Shown: positions 54,944-64,000 of the stretch, piece by piece
Layout: each line of letters begins with the position of its first letter
Numbering within the stretch: the first letter of the stretch is position 1
Source: Spirochaetota bacterium
GTDB lineage: Bacteria > Spirochaetota > Spirochaetia > Treponematales > UBA12059
NCBI GenBank assembly: GCA_029560805.1
Contig: JAKQKE010000114.1
Span: forward strand, 20,667-84,666
DNA: 64,000 bases
Reading direction: 5' to 3'
The notes under the pieces: model-generated
Told to the model about the DNA's origin: nothing
What the model saw: only the letters and a program-made list of their open reading frames with translations
Database searches by the model: none
Program-made: the position numbers and the translations under genes

Positions 54944-56944
54944 TTGATACAGCTCGACGCCGTCGACGACGGGTTCGTCATAAGCCTGAACGGCCGCCGC
55001 GCCCTGCTCCACTCGGCCCGGGTGCCCCTACTCGAACTCGGCACGGCGGAGACCTCGGCCAGGCAACGCGGCGGCGCCTATAAGCTCGGCGAGCGCCGCC
55101 TATCCGTCGTCAAGGCCAAGGCATGGAAGCTCGCCACCGCCCGCGACGACTTCATAGACGTCGAATTCGATGGCCTCGCGCGTATGGCCATCCGTGAGGC
55201 CGGGGGCGCGCTCAGGATAAGCCTCTCCCGTTACGACCGCGCCTTTAACCGCTTCATGATGCGCCTCCCGGCGACGCCGGGCGAGAGCGTCTTCGGCTGC
55301 GGAGAGCGATCCTCGCGGCTGGACCTCAAAGGCTCGATCGCGCCGCTATGGTCCCAGGAACGCGGCGTGGCCAAGGGACGAGGCCTCGCGCCGCTCCTGT
55401 CGAAGGCCCGGGCCGGCGGCGCCTGGCACGCCACGAGCCTCGGCCAGCCGTCCTTCGTCACCAGCGAGCGCTCCTATGTCCACGTCGGCACGAACGCCCG
55501 CTGCGTCTTCGATTTCAGGCGGCCGAGGCTCACCGCGCTACGTTGCTGGGCAATCCCCGACGAGCTGGTCATAGGCTTCGCCGACGATATGCCGGCCGCC
55601 GTCGGCGCCCTATCGGCGATCACGGGCCGCCAGCCAGCGCTCCCGCCGTGGACCTGGGACGGCGTCTGGCTCGGAGTCGAGGGCGGGATGGCCGAGTTGC
55701 GGCGAAAGCTCGATGCGACGCGACGCGCCGGTATTCCGGTCGGCGCCGTCTGGGTCCGAGACTGGAGCGGCCGGGTCCGCGCCGGCTCCAGCTCGCGGCC
55801 CCGCTGGGACTGGCGCTACGATCGCGAGCTGTATCCCGACCTGCCGGCCGAGATAGCCGCACTGGCCAGCGACGGGATCCGTTTCATCGGGTACGCGAAC
55901 CCATACCTGGACGTCGACGGCGAGCTGTACGCCGAGGCGTCCAGGAAAGGCTTCTGCGTCAAGCGCGACGACGGCTCGGACTACCAGCTCGCCGCCCAGG
56001 CTCGCCCGGCCGCGATGGTCGACCTATTCAACCCGGGGGCCTTCTCGTGGATCAAGTCGGTACTGATCCGGGAGCTGCTCGGCATCGGCATGGCCGGTTG
56101 GATGGCCGACGCGGGCGAGCATCTGCCGGTGGACGCGGCGCTCCACGGCGACCGCGACCCCCTGCTCGCCCATAACGAATACCCGGCCCTCTGGGCCAGA
56201 GCCTGCGCCGAGGCGATAGTCGAGGCGGGCAAGGGGGCAGAGGCCACCTTCTTCTGCCGCTCAGGATGGGCCGGATCATCGCGCCACGCCGGCGCCTTCT
56301 GGGCCGGCGACCGGACCGCCGGCTGGAGCCGCCGCGGCGGCCTGCCGAGCGTCGTGCCGGCGTCGCTATCGCTCGGCTTCTCCGGTGCCGGCATCTGGCA
56401 CTCCGACATAGGCGGCGACGCGACGACGGCCTGGGCGAGGCGCTCGGACGAATGCCTCATGCGATGGGCGGAGACGGCCGCGTTCACGCCGATCATGCGG
56501 ACGCACGAGGGCGACCGACCCGAAACGAACGCCCAGCCTTGGTCGAACCCCGCCACGCTCGCACATTTCGCGCGCCTTTCCTCGGTCTGGTCCGCGCTGG
56601 CCCCCTACCACGCAGAGACGCTGGCCGAATACGCCTCGTCGGGCTTGCCGCCCATCCGCCACAGCTGGCTGCACTACGAGGATCAGCCGGAGCTGCGCGT
56701 CCTGGCCAACCAGTACCTCTACGGCCGCGACCTGCTCGTCGCGCCGGTACTGGAACCGGGCGCCGAGTTATCCAAGGCCGTCTTGCCGTCCGACCATTGG
56801 GTGCATCTCTGGACGTCCAGGGAATTCATGGGCGGCGAGGTGACGATAGAGGCGCCGCTCGGCTATCCGCCGGTGTTCTACCGGGCGGCGTCGCCCTGGG
56901 CCAGTCTATTCGAGAGCCTGCGAAGAACCGCGCGGAAACTGTAG
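54944..56944 (+). CDS. Glycoside hydrolase family 31, YihQ/sulfoquinovosidase-like
   Basis: VWVRDWSGRVRAGSSSRPRWDWRYDRELYPDLPAEIAAL ... GMAGWMADAGEHLPVDAALHGD ... SRHAGAFWAGDRTAGWS ... GIWHSDIGG; probable TTG start at 54944 after GGGAGG (ORF opens at 54833). Confidence 0.88.
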   Translation: MIQLDAVDDGFVISLNGRRALLHSARVPLLELGTAETSARQRGGAYKLGERRLSVVKAKAWKLATARDDFIDVEFDGLARMAIREAGGALRISLSRYDRAFNRFMMRLPATPGESVFGCGERSSRLDLKGSIAPLWSQERGVAKGRGLAPLLSKARAGGAWHATSLGQPSFVTSERSYVHVGTNARCVFDFRRPRLTALRCWAIPDELVIGFADDMPAAVGALSAITGRQPALPPWTWDGVWLGVEGGMAELRRKLDATRRAGIPVGAVWVRDWSGRVRAGSSSRPRWDWRYDRELYPDLPAEIAALASDGIRFIGYANPYLDVDGELYAEASRKGFCVKRDDGSDYQLAAQARPAAMVDLFNPGAFSWIKSVLIRELLGIGMAGWMADAGEHLPVDAALHGDRDPLLAHNEYPALWARACAEAIVEAGKGAEATFFCRSGWAGSSRHAGAFWAGDRTAGWSRRGGLPSVVPASLSLGFSGAGIWHSDIGGDATTAWARRSDECLMRWAETAAFTPIMRTHEGDRPETNAQPWSNPATLAHFARLSSVWSALAPYHAETLAEYASSGLPPIRHSWLHYEDQPELRVLANQYLYGRDLLVAPVLEPGAELSKAVLPSDHWVHLWTSREFMGGEVTIEAPLGYPPVFYRAASPWASLFESLRRTARKL

Positions 56945-57430
56945 CTAGGGTTCCAGCCGCTCGACCAGGACGATGGCCTGGGCCTCGATAGCCTCGGAGC
57001 GGCCGACGTCGCCGAGCCCCTCGCGGGTCTTGGCCTTGACCGACACGGCCCCGACCGACAGGCCGAGCGCGTCGGCCACGGAGGCACGTATATCGTCGGC
57101 CAGGGGAGCGAGCCGCGGCCGCTCGAGCACCACCGTCGCGTCGACGTTGACGACGCGCCAGCCGGAGCCGGCGAGGATCTCGGCCGCCCTCTCCACGAAC
57201 AGGCGGGAGGGCGCGTCCTTCCAGCGAGGGTCCGACGGTGGGAAATGCCGGCCGATGTCGCCGGCGGCTACGGCGCCGAGCATCGCGTCGACGATGGCGT
57301 GGAACAGCGCGTCGCCGTCGGAATGCCCGAGCTCGCCTAGCTCCGACGGAACCTCGACGCCGCCGAGCATCAGCGGCCTGCCCGAGCCGAGCCGGTGCAG
57401 GTCCCAGCCCTGCCCCACCCGCAGGCTCAC
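56945..57430 (-). CDS. ispF: 2-C-methyl-D-erythritol 2,4-cyclodiphosphate synthase
   Basis: RVGQGWDLHRLGSGRPLMLGGVEVPSELGELGHSDGDALFHAIVDAMLGAVAAGDIGRHFPPSDPRWK; GTG start overlapping ispD stop. Confidence 0.96.
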   Translation of the reverse strand: MSLRVGQGWDLHRLGSGRPLMLGGVEVPSELGELGHSDGDALFHAIVDAMLGAVAAGDIGRHFPPSDPRWKDAPSRLFVERAAEILAGSGWRVVNVDATVVLERPRLAPLADDIRASVADALGLSVGAVSVKAKTREGLGDVGRSEAIEAQAIVLVERLEP

Positions 57431-58092
57431 CGGAGGTCCTCCGGGAAGGTGATCTTCACGTTCGCTCGATCGCCATCGACGACCGAGACGGAGCCGCCGG
57501 CCATGGCCCAGATCTCCGCGTCGTCGGTGGCCGCCCGCGAGGAGGCCCCGACCGACAGGTAGGCGCCCAGGAGGCCGCGGTAGAGGAAGCCTTGCGGCGT
57601 CTGGACGGCACGGAGGGCCGCACGCTCGAGGTGTTCGGCGATCGTGCCGTCGGCGGCCACGCGCTTGATGGTATCGGTCACCGGCACCCCCGGAGCGCAG
57701 GCGCCCGAGCGCGCCGCTCCGGCGAGCACGCGGCGAACGAGCTCGGCGCTCGCCCATGGCCTCGCGGCGTCGTGGATCAGCACGTACTCCGGATCGGCGC
57801 CGCGCAGGGCCAGAAGCCCGGCGCGCACGCTATCGGCGCGTTCAGCGCCGCCTTCGACGAACAGCAGCCGCGGCCCGGCGCGCGTGATCAGCGCCGGCCC
57901 CAGGGCCGCCCTCGCCTCGGCCTCCCCGCCCGGGGGTACCACGACGGCCGCGGCGGCGCAGTCGGGCATCTCGATGAATAACCGTACGGAGTGGGCCAGC
58001 ACCGGGAGACCGTCGAGGAGCTCGTACTCCTTCTTGGCGCCGCCGAAGCGGACGCTCCTCCCGGCGGCCGCGATGACCGCCGCGAACCGCAC
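57427..58092 (-). CDS. ispD: 2-C-methyl-D-erythritol 4-phosphate cytidylyltransferase
   Basis: AAVIAAAGRSVRFGGAKKEYELLDGLPVLAHSVRLF ... VLIHDAARPW ... VPVTDTIKR ... QTPQGF. Confidence 0.95.
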   Translation of the reverse strand: MRFAAVIAAAGRSVRFGGAKKEYELLDGLPVLAHSVRLFIEMPDCAAAAVVVPPGGEAEARAALGPALITRAGPRLLFVEGGAERADSVRAGLLALRGADPEYVLIHDAARPWASAELVRRVLAGAARSGACAPGVPVTDTIKRVAADGTIAEHLERAALRAVQTPQGFLYRGLLGAYLSVGASSRAATDDAEIWAMAGGSVSVVDGDRANVKITFPEDLR

Positions 58093-58093
58093 G

Positions 58094-58594
58094 CTAACCT
58101 TCGAGCTTGGCGCGGATCATCTCCGCGACGTCGTCTTTCGGCTTGCCGAGCGAGAACGAGACCTCATCCTGCAGGAGGTTGAGGGCGCTATCGTAGAGCT
58201 TACGCTCGAGGATGGGTAGCTCCTTTATCTTGGAGCGATGGAAGAGCGAACGCACCACGCTGGCGATGTCCATCACGGAGCCCTTCTTGAGCAGGTCCAG
58301 GTTCATCTGGTACCGGAGCTTCCAGTCGGACGGTATGGGCGCATACTCCTCGGCGATGAACTCGAGCGCTCGCTCCGCCTCGGCGGTCGGCACGATGGGA
58401 CGGATGCCCAAGTCGCGCGCTTTGTCCACCGGTACCATGACGGTCATGTCGGAGAACTCGAGATAGATGATATAGTAGAGGACGCTCGTTTCCTTGAAGC
58501 GCTTTTCCTGGATCTCCACGATCCTGCCGACGCCCTGGCTAGGATAGACGATACGCTGATCTACGCCGAATTCAGTCGTTTTGGACACACTCAT
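58094..58594 (-). CDS. carD: CarD family transcriptional regulator
   Basis: VDQRIVYPSQGVGRIVEIQEKRFKETSVLYYIIYLEFSDMTVMVPVDKARDLGIRPIV. Confidence 0.93.
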   Translation of the reverse strand: MSVSKTTEFGVDQRIVYPSQGVGRIVEIQEKRFKETSVLYYIIYLEFSDMTVMVPVDKARDLGIRPIVPTAEAERALEFIAEEYAPIPSDWKLRYQMNLDLLKKGSVMDIASVVRSLFHRSKIKELPILERKLYDSALNLLQDEVSFSLGKPKDDVAEMIRAKLEG

Positions 58595-58671
58595 ACAGAC
58601 TCCGATTCTACTCCTCCGCCGCCTAAAAGTCAAACACGCCCATACGCGCTCCCATACGCGCTCCTATACGC

Positions 58672-58814
58672 GCGCCAGGGATGGCGCGCCACAACCCGGC
58701 CCGTCCGCAGGACGGGAACGTCACGGATGACGATGCCGCGCACGGATGCGCGGCCACAACCCGGCCCGTCCGCAGGACGGGAACGTCATGGATGACGAAA
58801 CGTCATGGATGACG
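58672..58814. repeat. Dimeric stem-loop repeat element, locus 2
   Basis: GCGCGCC-agggat-GGCGCGC then CCCGTCCGCAGGACGGG 58700-58716 and CGTCACGGATGACG; CCGCGC-acggat-GCGCGG then CCCGTCCGCAGGACGGG 58765-58781 and two CGTCATGGATGACG. Confidence 0.95.
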
Positions 58815-59600
58815 AAATAGCTCCCACATGAGGATCGCGCCGGCCGCGCCGACGTTGAGCGAATCGACACCCCCCGCCATCGGCACGATGACGCGTTCGT
58901 CACAGGCCGCCGTTACCTCCGAGGGCAACCCCCAGCCCTCGTTTCCGAGGATCAGCGTCACGGGGCGACCGGCGGCCGCCGCCCTCGCCCCATCCGGCGT
59001 CAGCGCCCCGGGTACCAGGGCCGCCGCGACGAGCAGGTTCCCGCCCACGGCCCCTCCAACAGCTCCGCGAGCGGACGGCCCCCTGGCCAGCTCGAGCTCC
59101 GAGGCGTCGGCTAGCGGCAGTACCGGCAGCCCGAGCGCGCAGGCCATCGAGGCCCGGAGCGCCTTACGGCTATACGGGTCGGCGCAGCCGGGTCCGAGGT
59201 AGACGCGGGCCGCTCCGAGCGCCGCCGCGCTCCGTATCAACGCTCCCAGGTTGTCGGGGTCTGTCACGTTCCAGAGCGCGAGGGCCGGCCCGCCAGGCGC
59301 GGCGGCAGGCTCGGGCGACGTCGGCCTGTCGGCTAGCGCGAGCAAGCCGCGGTGAAACTGGAAGCCGAGCAAGTCAGCCATGTCGGCACGGCTCAGCGCG
59401 GCCACAGGGAAGCGACCGCCCGACACGCCGAGCCACTCCTCCTCGTCGGCCGGCACGCAGAGCATCGAGCGCAGCCGTACGCCGCAGTCGAGGGCCTTCT
59501 GGACGACGATACGTCCTTCGCAGACCATCAGCCCGGCGCGGGCGTAGTCCCGGTCGCGCAGGCCGGCGAAGGCCGAGGACGGGTCGGTAGGATCGATCAT
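58803..59600 (-). CDS. TrmH/SpoU family RNA methyltransferase
   Basis: ALWNVTDPDNLGALIRSAAALGAARVYLGPGCADPYSRKALRASMACALGLPV ... LILGNEGWGLPSEVTAACDERVIVPMAGGVDSLNVGAAGAILMWELFRHP. Confidence 0.93.
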   Translation of the reverse strand: MIDPTDPSSAFAGLRDRDYARAGLMVCEGRIVVQKALDCGVRLRSMLCVPADEEEWLGVSGGRFPVAALSRADMADLLGFQFHRGLLALADRPTSPEPAAAPGGPALALWNVTDPDNLGALIRSAAALGAARVYLGPGCADPYSRKALRASMACALGLPVLPLADASELELARGPSARGAVGGAVGGNLLVAAALVPGALTPDGARAAAAGRPVTLILGNEGWGLPSEVTAACDERVIVPMAGGVDSLNVGAAGAILMWELFRHP

Positions 59601-59760
59601 CGCCGGAGTATACCAAAATCGAGACGCTAGGGCGACAGGCCTGCCGCATTGGCCGAAGCCGACCCTTGCCCTCGCCGGGCTATGCAAGTATGGTTAGTAT
59701 CCTACGCCCTTCGCGGGCGCGCCCCCTCGGGGCGTTTCGATCACCTGCCCGGGAGGCCGC

Positions 59761-61152
59761 ATGAGATACGAGAACATAGGGCGCCACGCGTCCAGGTTCA
59801 AGGAATACGTCGAGCTACGCATCCAGGAGAACCGCTCGATAGGCATCAGCCTGCTCAACGGAGACGTCGTAGGAAACGCGCGCGGCGCCCAGACGGGGCT
59901 GTCGGCCCGCGCCTTCAAGAACGGCGTCTGGGGCTTCGCCTCGTCGCCCGAGCTCGACGACGGCGCGATCCGAGCGGCCGTCGACCGGGCGGTCGAGAAC
60001 GCCCGCTTCCTCGGCGCCAGGGAGGCGGCCGGCGCCCTGACGAAGGGCCCGCTACCGTCCAGGCCGGGTCGCGGCGACTACGGCCTCGGCACCGCCGAGC
60101 CCCGCAAGAGCCAGAAGGACCTGATCGAGTTCGTCCGCTCCATCGACGCGTACTGCCAGAAGTACTATCCCGGGCTATCGTCGCGCTCGGTCAGCCTGTC
60201 CTGTCTCGACATGGAGAAGACCATCCTGACCGCCGACGGCGCCGAGGCCTATTCGATGACGCCCCGGACGATCATCGCGGTATCGCTGACCGTCGAGGAG
60301 GGAGGCGAGCCGATCGACCTATACGAGGTCTACGGCGGCCGCGGCCAGTTCGAGGACGTGTTCGAGGATCCGCGCGACCTGTACCCGAACATCGACGCGC
60401 TGGCCGACAACCTGGCCCGCAAGTCCAAGGGCGTCTACGCCCGACCCGGCGTCCACGACGTAGTGCTCGACTCCGACCTAGCCGGCATCCTGGCCCACGA
60501 GGCCGTGGGGCACACGGTCGAGGCCGACGGCGTGCTCGGCGGGTCGGTCGCCGCCGACGCCATGGGCCGCCGGGTCGCCAGCCCCCTCGTCACCCTGGTC
60601 GACTTCGCCAACACGGCGCTCGGCGAGACCTGTCCCGTGCCGATCTGGGTCGACGACGAGGGCGTCGAGGCGCGCGACGCCGTGCTGATCGAGGAAGGCG
60701 TCCTGCGCTCCTACATGCACAACAAAGAGTCGGCCGCCCACTTCGGCGCCGAGCCGACCGGCAACGCCCGCGCCTACGGCTTCTACGACGAACCCCTGAT
60801 CCGGATGCGCAATACCGCGATCCTGCCAGGCGAGTCCAAGCTCCAGGACATGATAGCCTCGGTCGACGACGGCTACTATTTCCTGCGCTCGTCCAACGGC
60901 CAGGCGGACTCGACGAGCGAGTTCATGTTCGGCGTCGTGCTGGGCTTCGAGATCATGGGCGGCAAGCTCGGCGAGGCCGTCCGCGACACGACGATCTCGG
61001 GCGTCGCCTTCGACATGCTCAAGACCGTAGCGGCCGTGTCCGACGACATGAGCTGGTCCTGCGGCGGCATGTGCGGCAAGAAGCAATCGATACCCGTAGG
61101 CATGGGCGGCCCGGCCGTCCGATGCCGCGTCAACGTGGGAGGGCGGGCGTAA
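59761..61152 (+). CDS. tldD: TldD-like metalloprotease
   Basis: DLAGILAHEAVGHTVEADGVLGG (HExxxH), SWSCGGMCGKKQSIPVGMGGPAVR. Confidence 0.92.
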   Translation: MRYENIGRHASRFKEYVELRIQENRSIGISLLNGDVVGNARGAQTGLSARAFKNGVWGFASSPELDDGAIRAAVDRAVENARFLGAREAAGALTKGPLPSRPGRGDYGLGTAEPRKSQKDLIEFVRSIDAYCQKYYPGLSSRSVSLSCLDMEKTILTADGAEAYSMTPRTIIAVSLTVEEGGEPIDLYEVYGGRGQFEDVFEDPRDLYPNIDALADNLARKSKGVYARPGVHDVVLDSDLAGILAHEAVGHTVEADGVLGGSVAADAMGRRVASPLVTLVDFANTALGETCPVPIWVDDEGVEARDAVLIEEGVLRSYMHNKESAAHFGAEPTGNARAYGFYDEPLIRMRNTAILPGESKLQDMIASVDDGYYFLRSSNGQADSTSEFMFGVVLGFEIMGGKLGEAVRDTTISGVAFDMLKTVAAVSDDMSWSCGGMCGKKQSIPVGMGGPAVRCRVNVGGRA

Positions 61153-62456
61153 TGGCAGAATTCAACGGCATGGAACTCGTCAGGAAGGCCGTCCAGGCCA
61201 TGAGGGACGAGGGGGCCGACAAGGCCCAGGCGTCGCTGTCGCGCGGCGAGCAGAGCGAGCTGAACGTCGACGCGGGCCGCATGAGCCTGTACCGCACCAC
61301 CGTGAACGTGTCCATACGGCTCAACGCCCACGTCGGCGGCCGTAAGGGCACGGTATCGCTCAACCGCTACGACGACGAGGCGATACGCACCGCCGCCTCC
61401 GAGGCGATCGCGATGGCCCGTTCGAGCGAGCCCGACCCAGCCAACGACGTATCGCCGGCCCGCGCCCTCGAAAGCTTCTCCGCGGGCGACGAGGAGCCGG
61501 ACAGCGAGGCCATGTACGAGCGCCTCCGCGAGTTCGTCGACTACGCGGCCTCCGCCTACCCCAAGACGAGGCTCGAGCAGTGCATCCTCGATTTCAGCCG
61601 CGGCCAGTCCTTCTACTCGAACTCGAACGGGGCCGAATTCGAGGAGCGCTCCGGGCTCTACGGCTTCTTCGCGATGTTCACCAGCAAGGACGGCGAGGCC
61701 GCCTCGAGCTTCAACTACTCCGGCGCCTCGCACCGCGGCCTCCGCAAGCCGCTCAAGGCCTGGGGCAGTATCGACGAGCTGATGCGGCAGTCGGCCGAGC
61801 AGACCCGCGTCGAGCCGCTGTCCGGGGCCTTTTCCGGGGACCTCGTCCTGACGCCGGACTGCCTCGGCGACTTCATCGGCTACCTCGACGGCGTCTACCT
61901 CGGCGACTACCCGCTGATCACCGGCAACTCGCCATGGAAGGACAGGCTCGGCGAGCAAGTCGTCTCGCCGCTCGTGACCATACGCTCCGAGCCGAGCGGC
62001 CCGCGCGTCGAGATCGGCTACGGCTACACCGGCGACGGCTTCCGCGCCGAGAACTGCCCCATCATCGAGGGCGGTCGCCTGGCCAACTACACGATAGGCT
62101 TCTACGCGTCGAACAAGACCGGCAAGGCCCGCTGCCCCTCGGGCGGAGGCGCCGTCGTCGTCGAGCCGGGCGAGACAGCCCTCGAGGACATGATACGCGA
62201 CGTCAAGCGCGGCATCCTGCTCGCGCGCTTCTCAGGCGGCAACCCGTCGGACAACGGCGACTTCTCCGGCGTGGCCAAGAACTCCTACCTGATAGAGGAC
62301 GGCCGTATCGTACGCCCGGTCGGCGAGACCATGATAGCCGGCAACGTGGCCAAGCTCTTCGAGTCGGTCCGCGCCGTGTCCGCCGAGACCGTCGACTACG
62401 GCTCCGGCGTCCTGCCGTGGATGCTCGCGGGCGGGGTGAGCGTGTCCGGGAAGTAG
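61152..62456 (+). CDS. pmbA: TldE/PmbA-like protein
   Basis: MAEFNGMELVRKAVQAMRDEGADKAQASLSRGEQSELNVDAGRMSLYRTTVNVSI ... SGGNPSDNGDFSGVAKNSYLIEDGRIVRPVGETMIAGN; TAATG overlap with tldD; ATG 61152. Confidence 0.9.
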   Translation: MAEFNGMELVRKAVQAMRDEGADKAQASLSRGEQSELNVDAGRMSLYRTTVNVSIRLNAHVGGRKGTVSLNRYDDEAIRTAASEAIAMARSSEPDPANDVSPARALESFSAGDEEPDSEAMYERLREFVDYAASAYPKTRLEQCILDFSRGQSFYSNSNGAEFEERSGLYGFFAMFTSKDGEAASSFNYSGASHRGLRKPLKAWGSIDELMRQSAEQTRVEPLSGAFSGDLVLTPDCLGDFIGYLDGVYLGDYPLITGNSPWKDRLGEQVVSPLVTIRSEPSGPRVEIGYGYTGDGFRAENCPIIEGGRLANYTIGFYASNKTGKARCPSGGGAVVVEPGETALEDMIRDVKRGILLARFSGGNPSDNGDFSGVAKNSYLIEDGRIVRPVGETMIAGNVAKLFESVRAVSAETVDYGSGVLPWMLAGGVSVSGK

Positions 62457-62457
62457 G

Positions 62458-62712
62458 CTACGCCAAGGCCCGCCGTACGAGCAGCCCCAGCACCAGCGTG
62501 ACGCAGACCGAGGCCATGGTACCTACCAGGAAGTACTCGGTGAAGTTGCCCGAGACGATGAGCACGTACAGGATGGTCCGCTCGAGCGCGCCGATCAGCT
62601 GGCCCATGCCCGGCCTATCGTCCCTGGCTCCGTTTTTGAGAAAGGCTGAGAAGCGTTTGAGCGCCGCCACGACCAGGTAGTTCGCCTCGACGGCGCACAG
62701 CTCCAGGCCCAC
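62458..62712 (-). CDS. Hypothetical membrane protein (start uncertain, probably further upstream in same frame)
   Basis: LKRFSAFLKNGARDDRPGMGQLIGALERTILYVLIVSGNFTEYFLVGTMASVCVTLVLGLLVRRALA. Confidence 0.55.
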   Translation of the reverse strand: MGLELCAVEANYLVVAALKRFSAFLKNGARDDRPGMGQLIGALERTILYVLIVSGNFTEYFLVGTMASVCVTLVLGLLVRRALA

Positions 62713-63431
62713 GGCGACGAGCAGGCCGCGCCGTAGCGCCCCGGCCGATAGCCAGGGCCAACCCGGCCAGGCGGCTCCTTCTCCAGGCGCCCGAGGCCGG
62801 CCGCAACCGCCGCGAAGAGCGCGGCCGCGTCGCGGAGCCCCCTCGTCGCCATGGCCTTGTAGACCATGCGCCGCGTCACGCCCGCCTCCTCCGCGACCTC
62901 ATCCAGGGACAGTCCGTTCATGAGACCTGCGAACGCGCAGACGGCGGTAGCGTTCCAGCCCTCCATACCGTGGGCGAAGGAACGGAGCGACGCGTTGACG
63001 AGCGCTACCCACGGCGAGCCCGGCCAGCTCACGTCCAGGATCATACGTTTCTCGGCCTTTAGGCCCTCGAGCGCGTCGCGCGCCGCGTGGAACGCCAGCC
63101 CGTCCATCCCGAGGGCCTCACGAACGTTGCTGTCGGTGCTTATATCGTCATAGGCGGCTGATAGGCGCGCCCGTTGCGGGAAGATGGCCCAGGCGAGCCA
63201 GGCGAAATCGGCGAGCAGGGTGCCGGAATCGCGATACAAAGCCTGGAACTCGTCCCCCAGCGTGATCGTATATGGCGAGAGAAGCCTGGCTCCCCGCCGC
63301 GAGCTCAGGGCCTCGAGACTCGCCTTAAGGCCTCGTTGGAAGCGCCCGCGGTCGGCGATGCCCCTCGAGTCGACTAAATCCGCGATGACACAGAGAGCCT
63401 TCACGGAATCAAGAGTACCACTATGGTTCAT
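62595..63431 (-). CDS. SatD-like protein with C-terminal HTH
   Basis: VKALCVIADLVDSRGIADRGRFQRGLKASLEAL ... YTITLGDEFQALYRD ... LSLDEVAEEAGVTRRMVYKAMATRG; C-terminal ~55 aa look like out-of-frame translation. Confidence 0.7.
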   Translation of the reverse strand: MNHSGTLDSVKALCVIADLVDSRGIADRGRFQRGLKASLEALSSRRGARLLSPYTITLGDEFQALYRDSGTLLADFAWLAWAIFPQRARLSAAYDDISTDSNVREALGMDGLAFHAARDALEGLKAEKRMILDVSWPGSPWVALVNASLRSFAHGMEGWNATAVCAFAGLMNGLSLDEVAEEAGVTRRMVYKAMATRGLRDAAALFAAVAAGLGRLEKEPPGRVGPGYRPGRYGAACSSPWAWSCAPSRRTTWSWRRSNASQPFSKTEPGTIGRAWAS

Positions 63432-63534
63432 CAGCTGTCATGTGTTAATTTTAGTTCGTTTTTAAAGAGAGAACTAAATACGCACAGAGATACCCACTCC
63501 TCGCAGGTGAAGCTCGTACGCCTCGTCGCCCGCC

Positions 63535-64000
63535 CTACGCCGTCCTCGGCTGGGACAGTTCCAGGTCCATGCGCTTGAGCTTCTTGCGGAAGTTGGTCGT
63601 GGCGTCGTCGAGGATGCCCTGCAGGTAGGCCATCTGGCGGTCCATCGACTCGGCGTAGAGGTCGCGGTCTATCCCCCAACGCTCGGCGAAATGCCGGCGC
63701 GCCGAGGAGCGGACGCCGCCGTACTTGTCGTCGAGCAGGGCGACGGTCATGTCGTAGAAGCCCATCGTCTTGCGCAGCATATCGAACTCGGTCTCGTAGC
63801 CGGGGAACCCGGCCTCCTTGAACTCGTAGTAGAGGAACAGGAGCTTCTCGAGGTACGCGCGGTCGGACATCTGGCCGACGAGATCGGCGCTCGCGATCAA
63901 CGCGCCGGCCTGCCTCTCGTCGAAGCCGGCCCAGGCCTGCTCCCCGTACTCGCCCTTGGTGCCCGTGGCGTACACGAGCCGGGCGACGCGCTCGGCGCTA
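63535..64000 (-). CDS. Hypothetical protein, truncated at window end
   Basis: SAERVARLVYATGTKGEYGEQAWAGFDERQAGALIASADLVGQMSDRAYLEKLLFLYYEFKEAGFPGYETEFDMLRKTMGFYD; frame open to window edge. Confidence 0.6.
   Translation of the reverse strand, partial: SAERVARLVYATGTKGEYGEQAWAGFDERQAGALIASADLVGQMSDRAYLEKLLFLYYEFKEAGFPGYETEFDMLRKTMGFYDMTVALLDDKYGGVRSSARRHFAERWGIDRDLYAESMDRQMAYLQGILDDATTNFRKKLKRMDLELSQPRTA

Noticed and set aside
59649-62456. 935-aa plus-strand ORF covering tldD and pmbA
   Set aside because: Only its C-terminal part from 61152 is real (PmbA/TldE); the first ~500 codons are an Arg/Pro-rich out-of-frame read through tldD

Overview
High-GC bacterial chromosome segment, probably from a spirochaete-type genome (inferred from an spdEFG1-type EF-G, a BatA-D/MoxR operon, CarD next to ispD/ispF, and abundant sugar/peptide ABC transporters). 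It is mostly ordinary chromosome: Opp, MalEFG-like and Pot ABC operons, a seven-gene MoxR/Bat vWA operon, tnaA, add, larA, pgl, pruA, infA, fusA-like, tldD/pmbA, ispD/ispF, mazG, a GH31 YihQ-like glycosidase and one tRNA-Thr(CGU). No phage, IS element, CRISPR array, defence locus or secondary-metabolite cluster is evident. The most unusual content is intergenic: several distinct families of stem-loop repeats that abut stop codons. (i) At 23.79-24.15 kb, three tandem copies of a nested multi-stem element whose helices differ in sequence but keep complementarity, with a conserved GGC bulge. (ii) A dimeric stem-loop element present at two distant loci (31.14-31.36 kb and 58.67-58.81 kb), with covarying first stem, identical second stem and the same dimer order. 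(iii) A near-identical 113-bp three-hairpin tandem repeat after oppA. (iv) A nested inverted repeat at 48.90-48.99 kb. (v) A 0.5-kb array of CACCAAGA-type and ACAGGATGA-type repeats at 19.95-20.41 kb. (vi) A ten-unit 21-bp array upstream of a hypothetical gene. Two genes look disrupted in the sequence as given: potA (in-frame TAG just before the ABC signature) and an Smr-domain gene (frameshift). All calls are from reading the supplied sequence and ORF track; no database search or folding was run.
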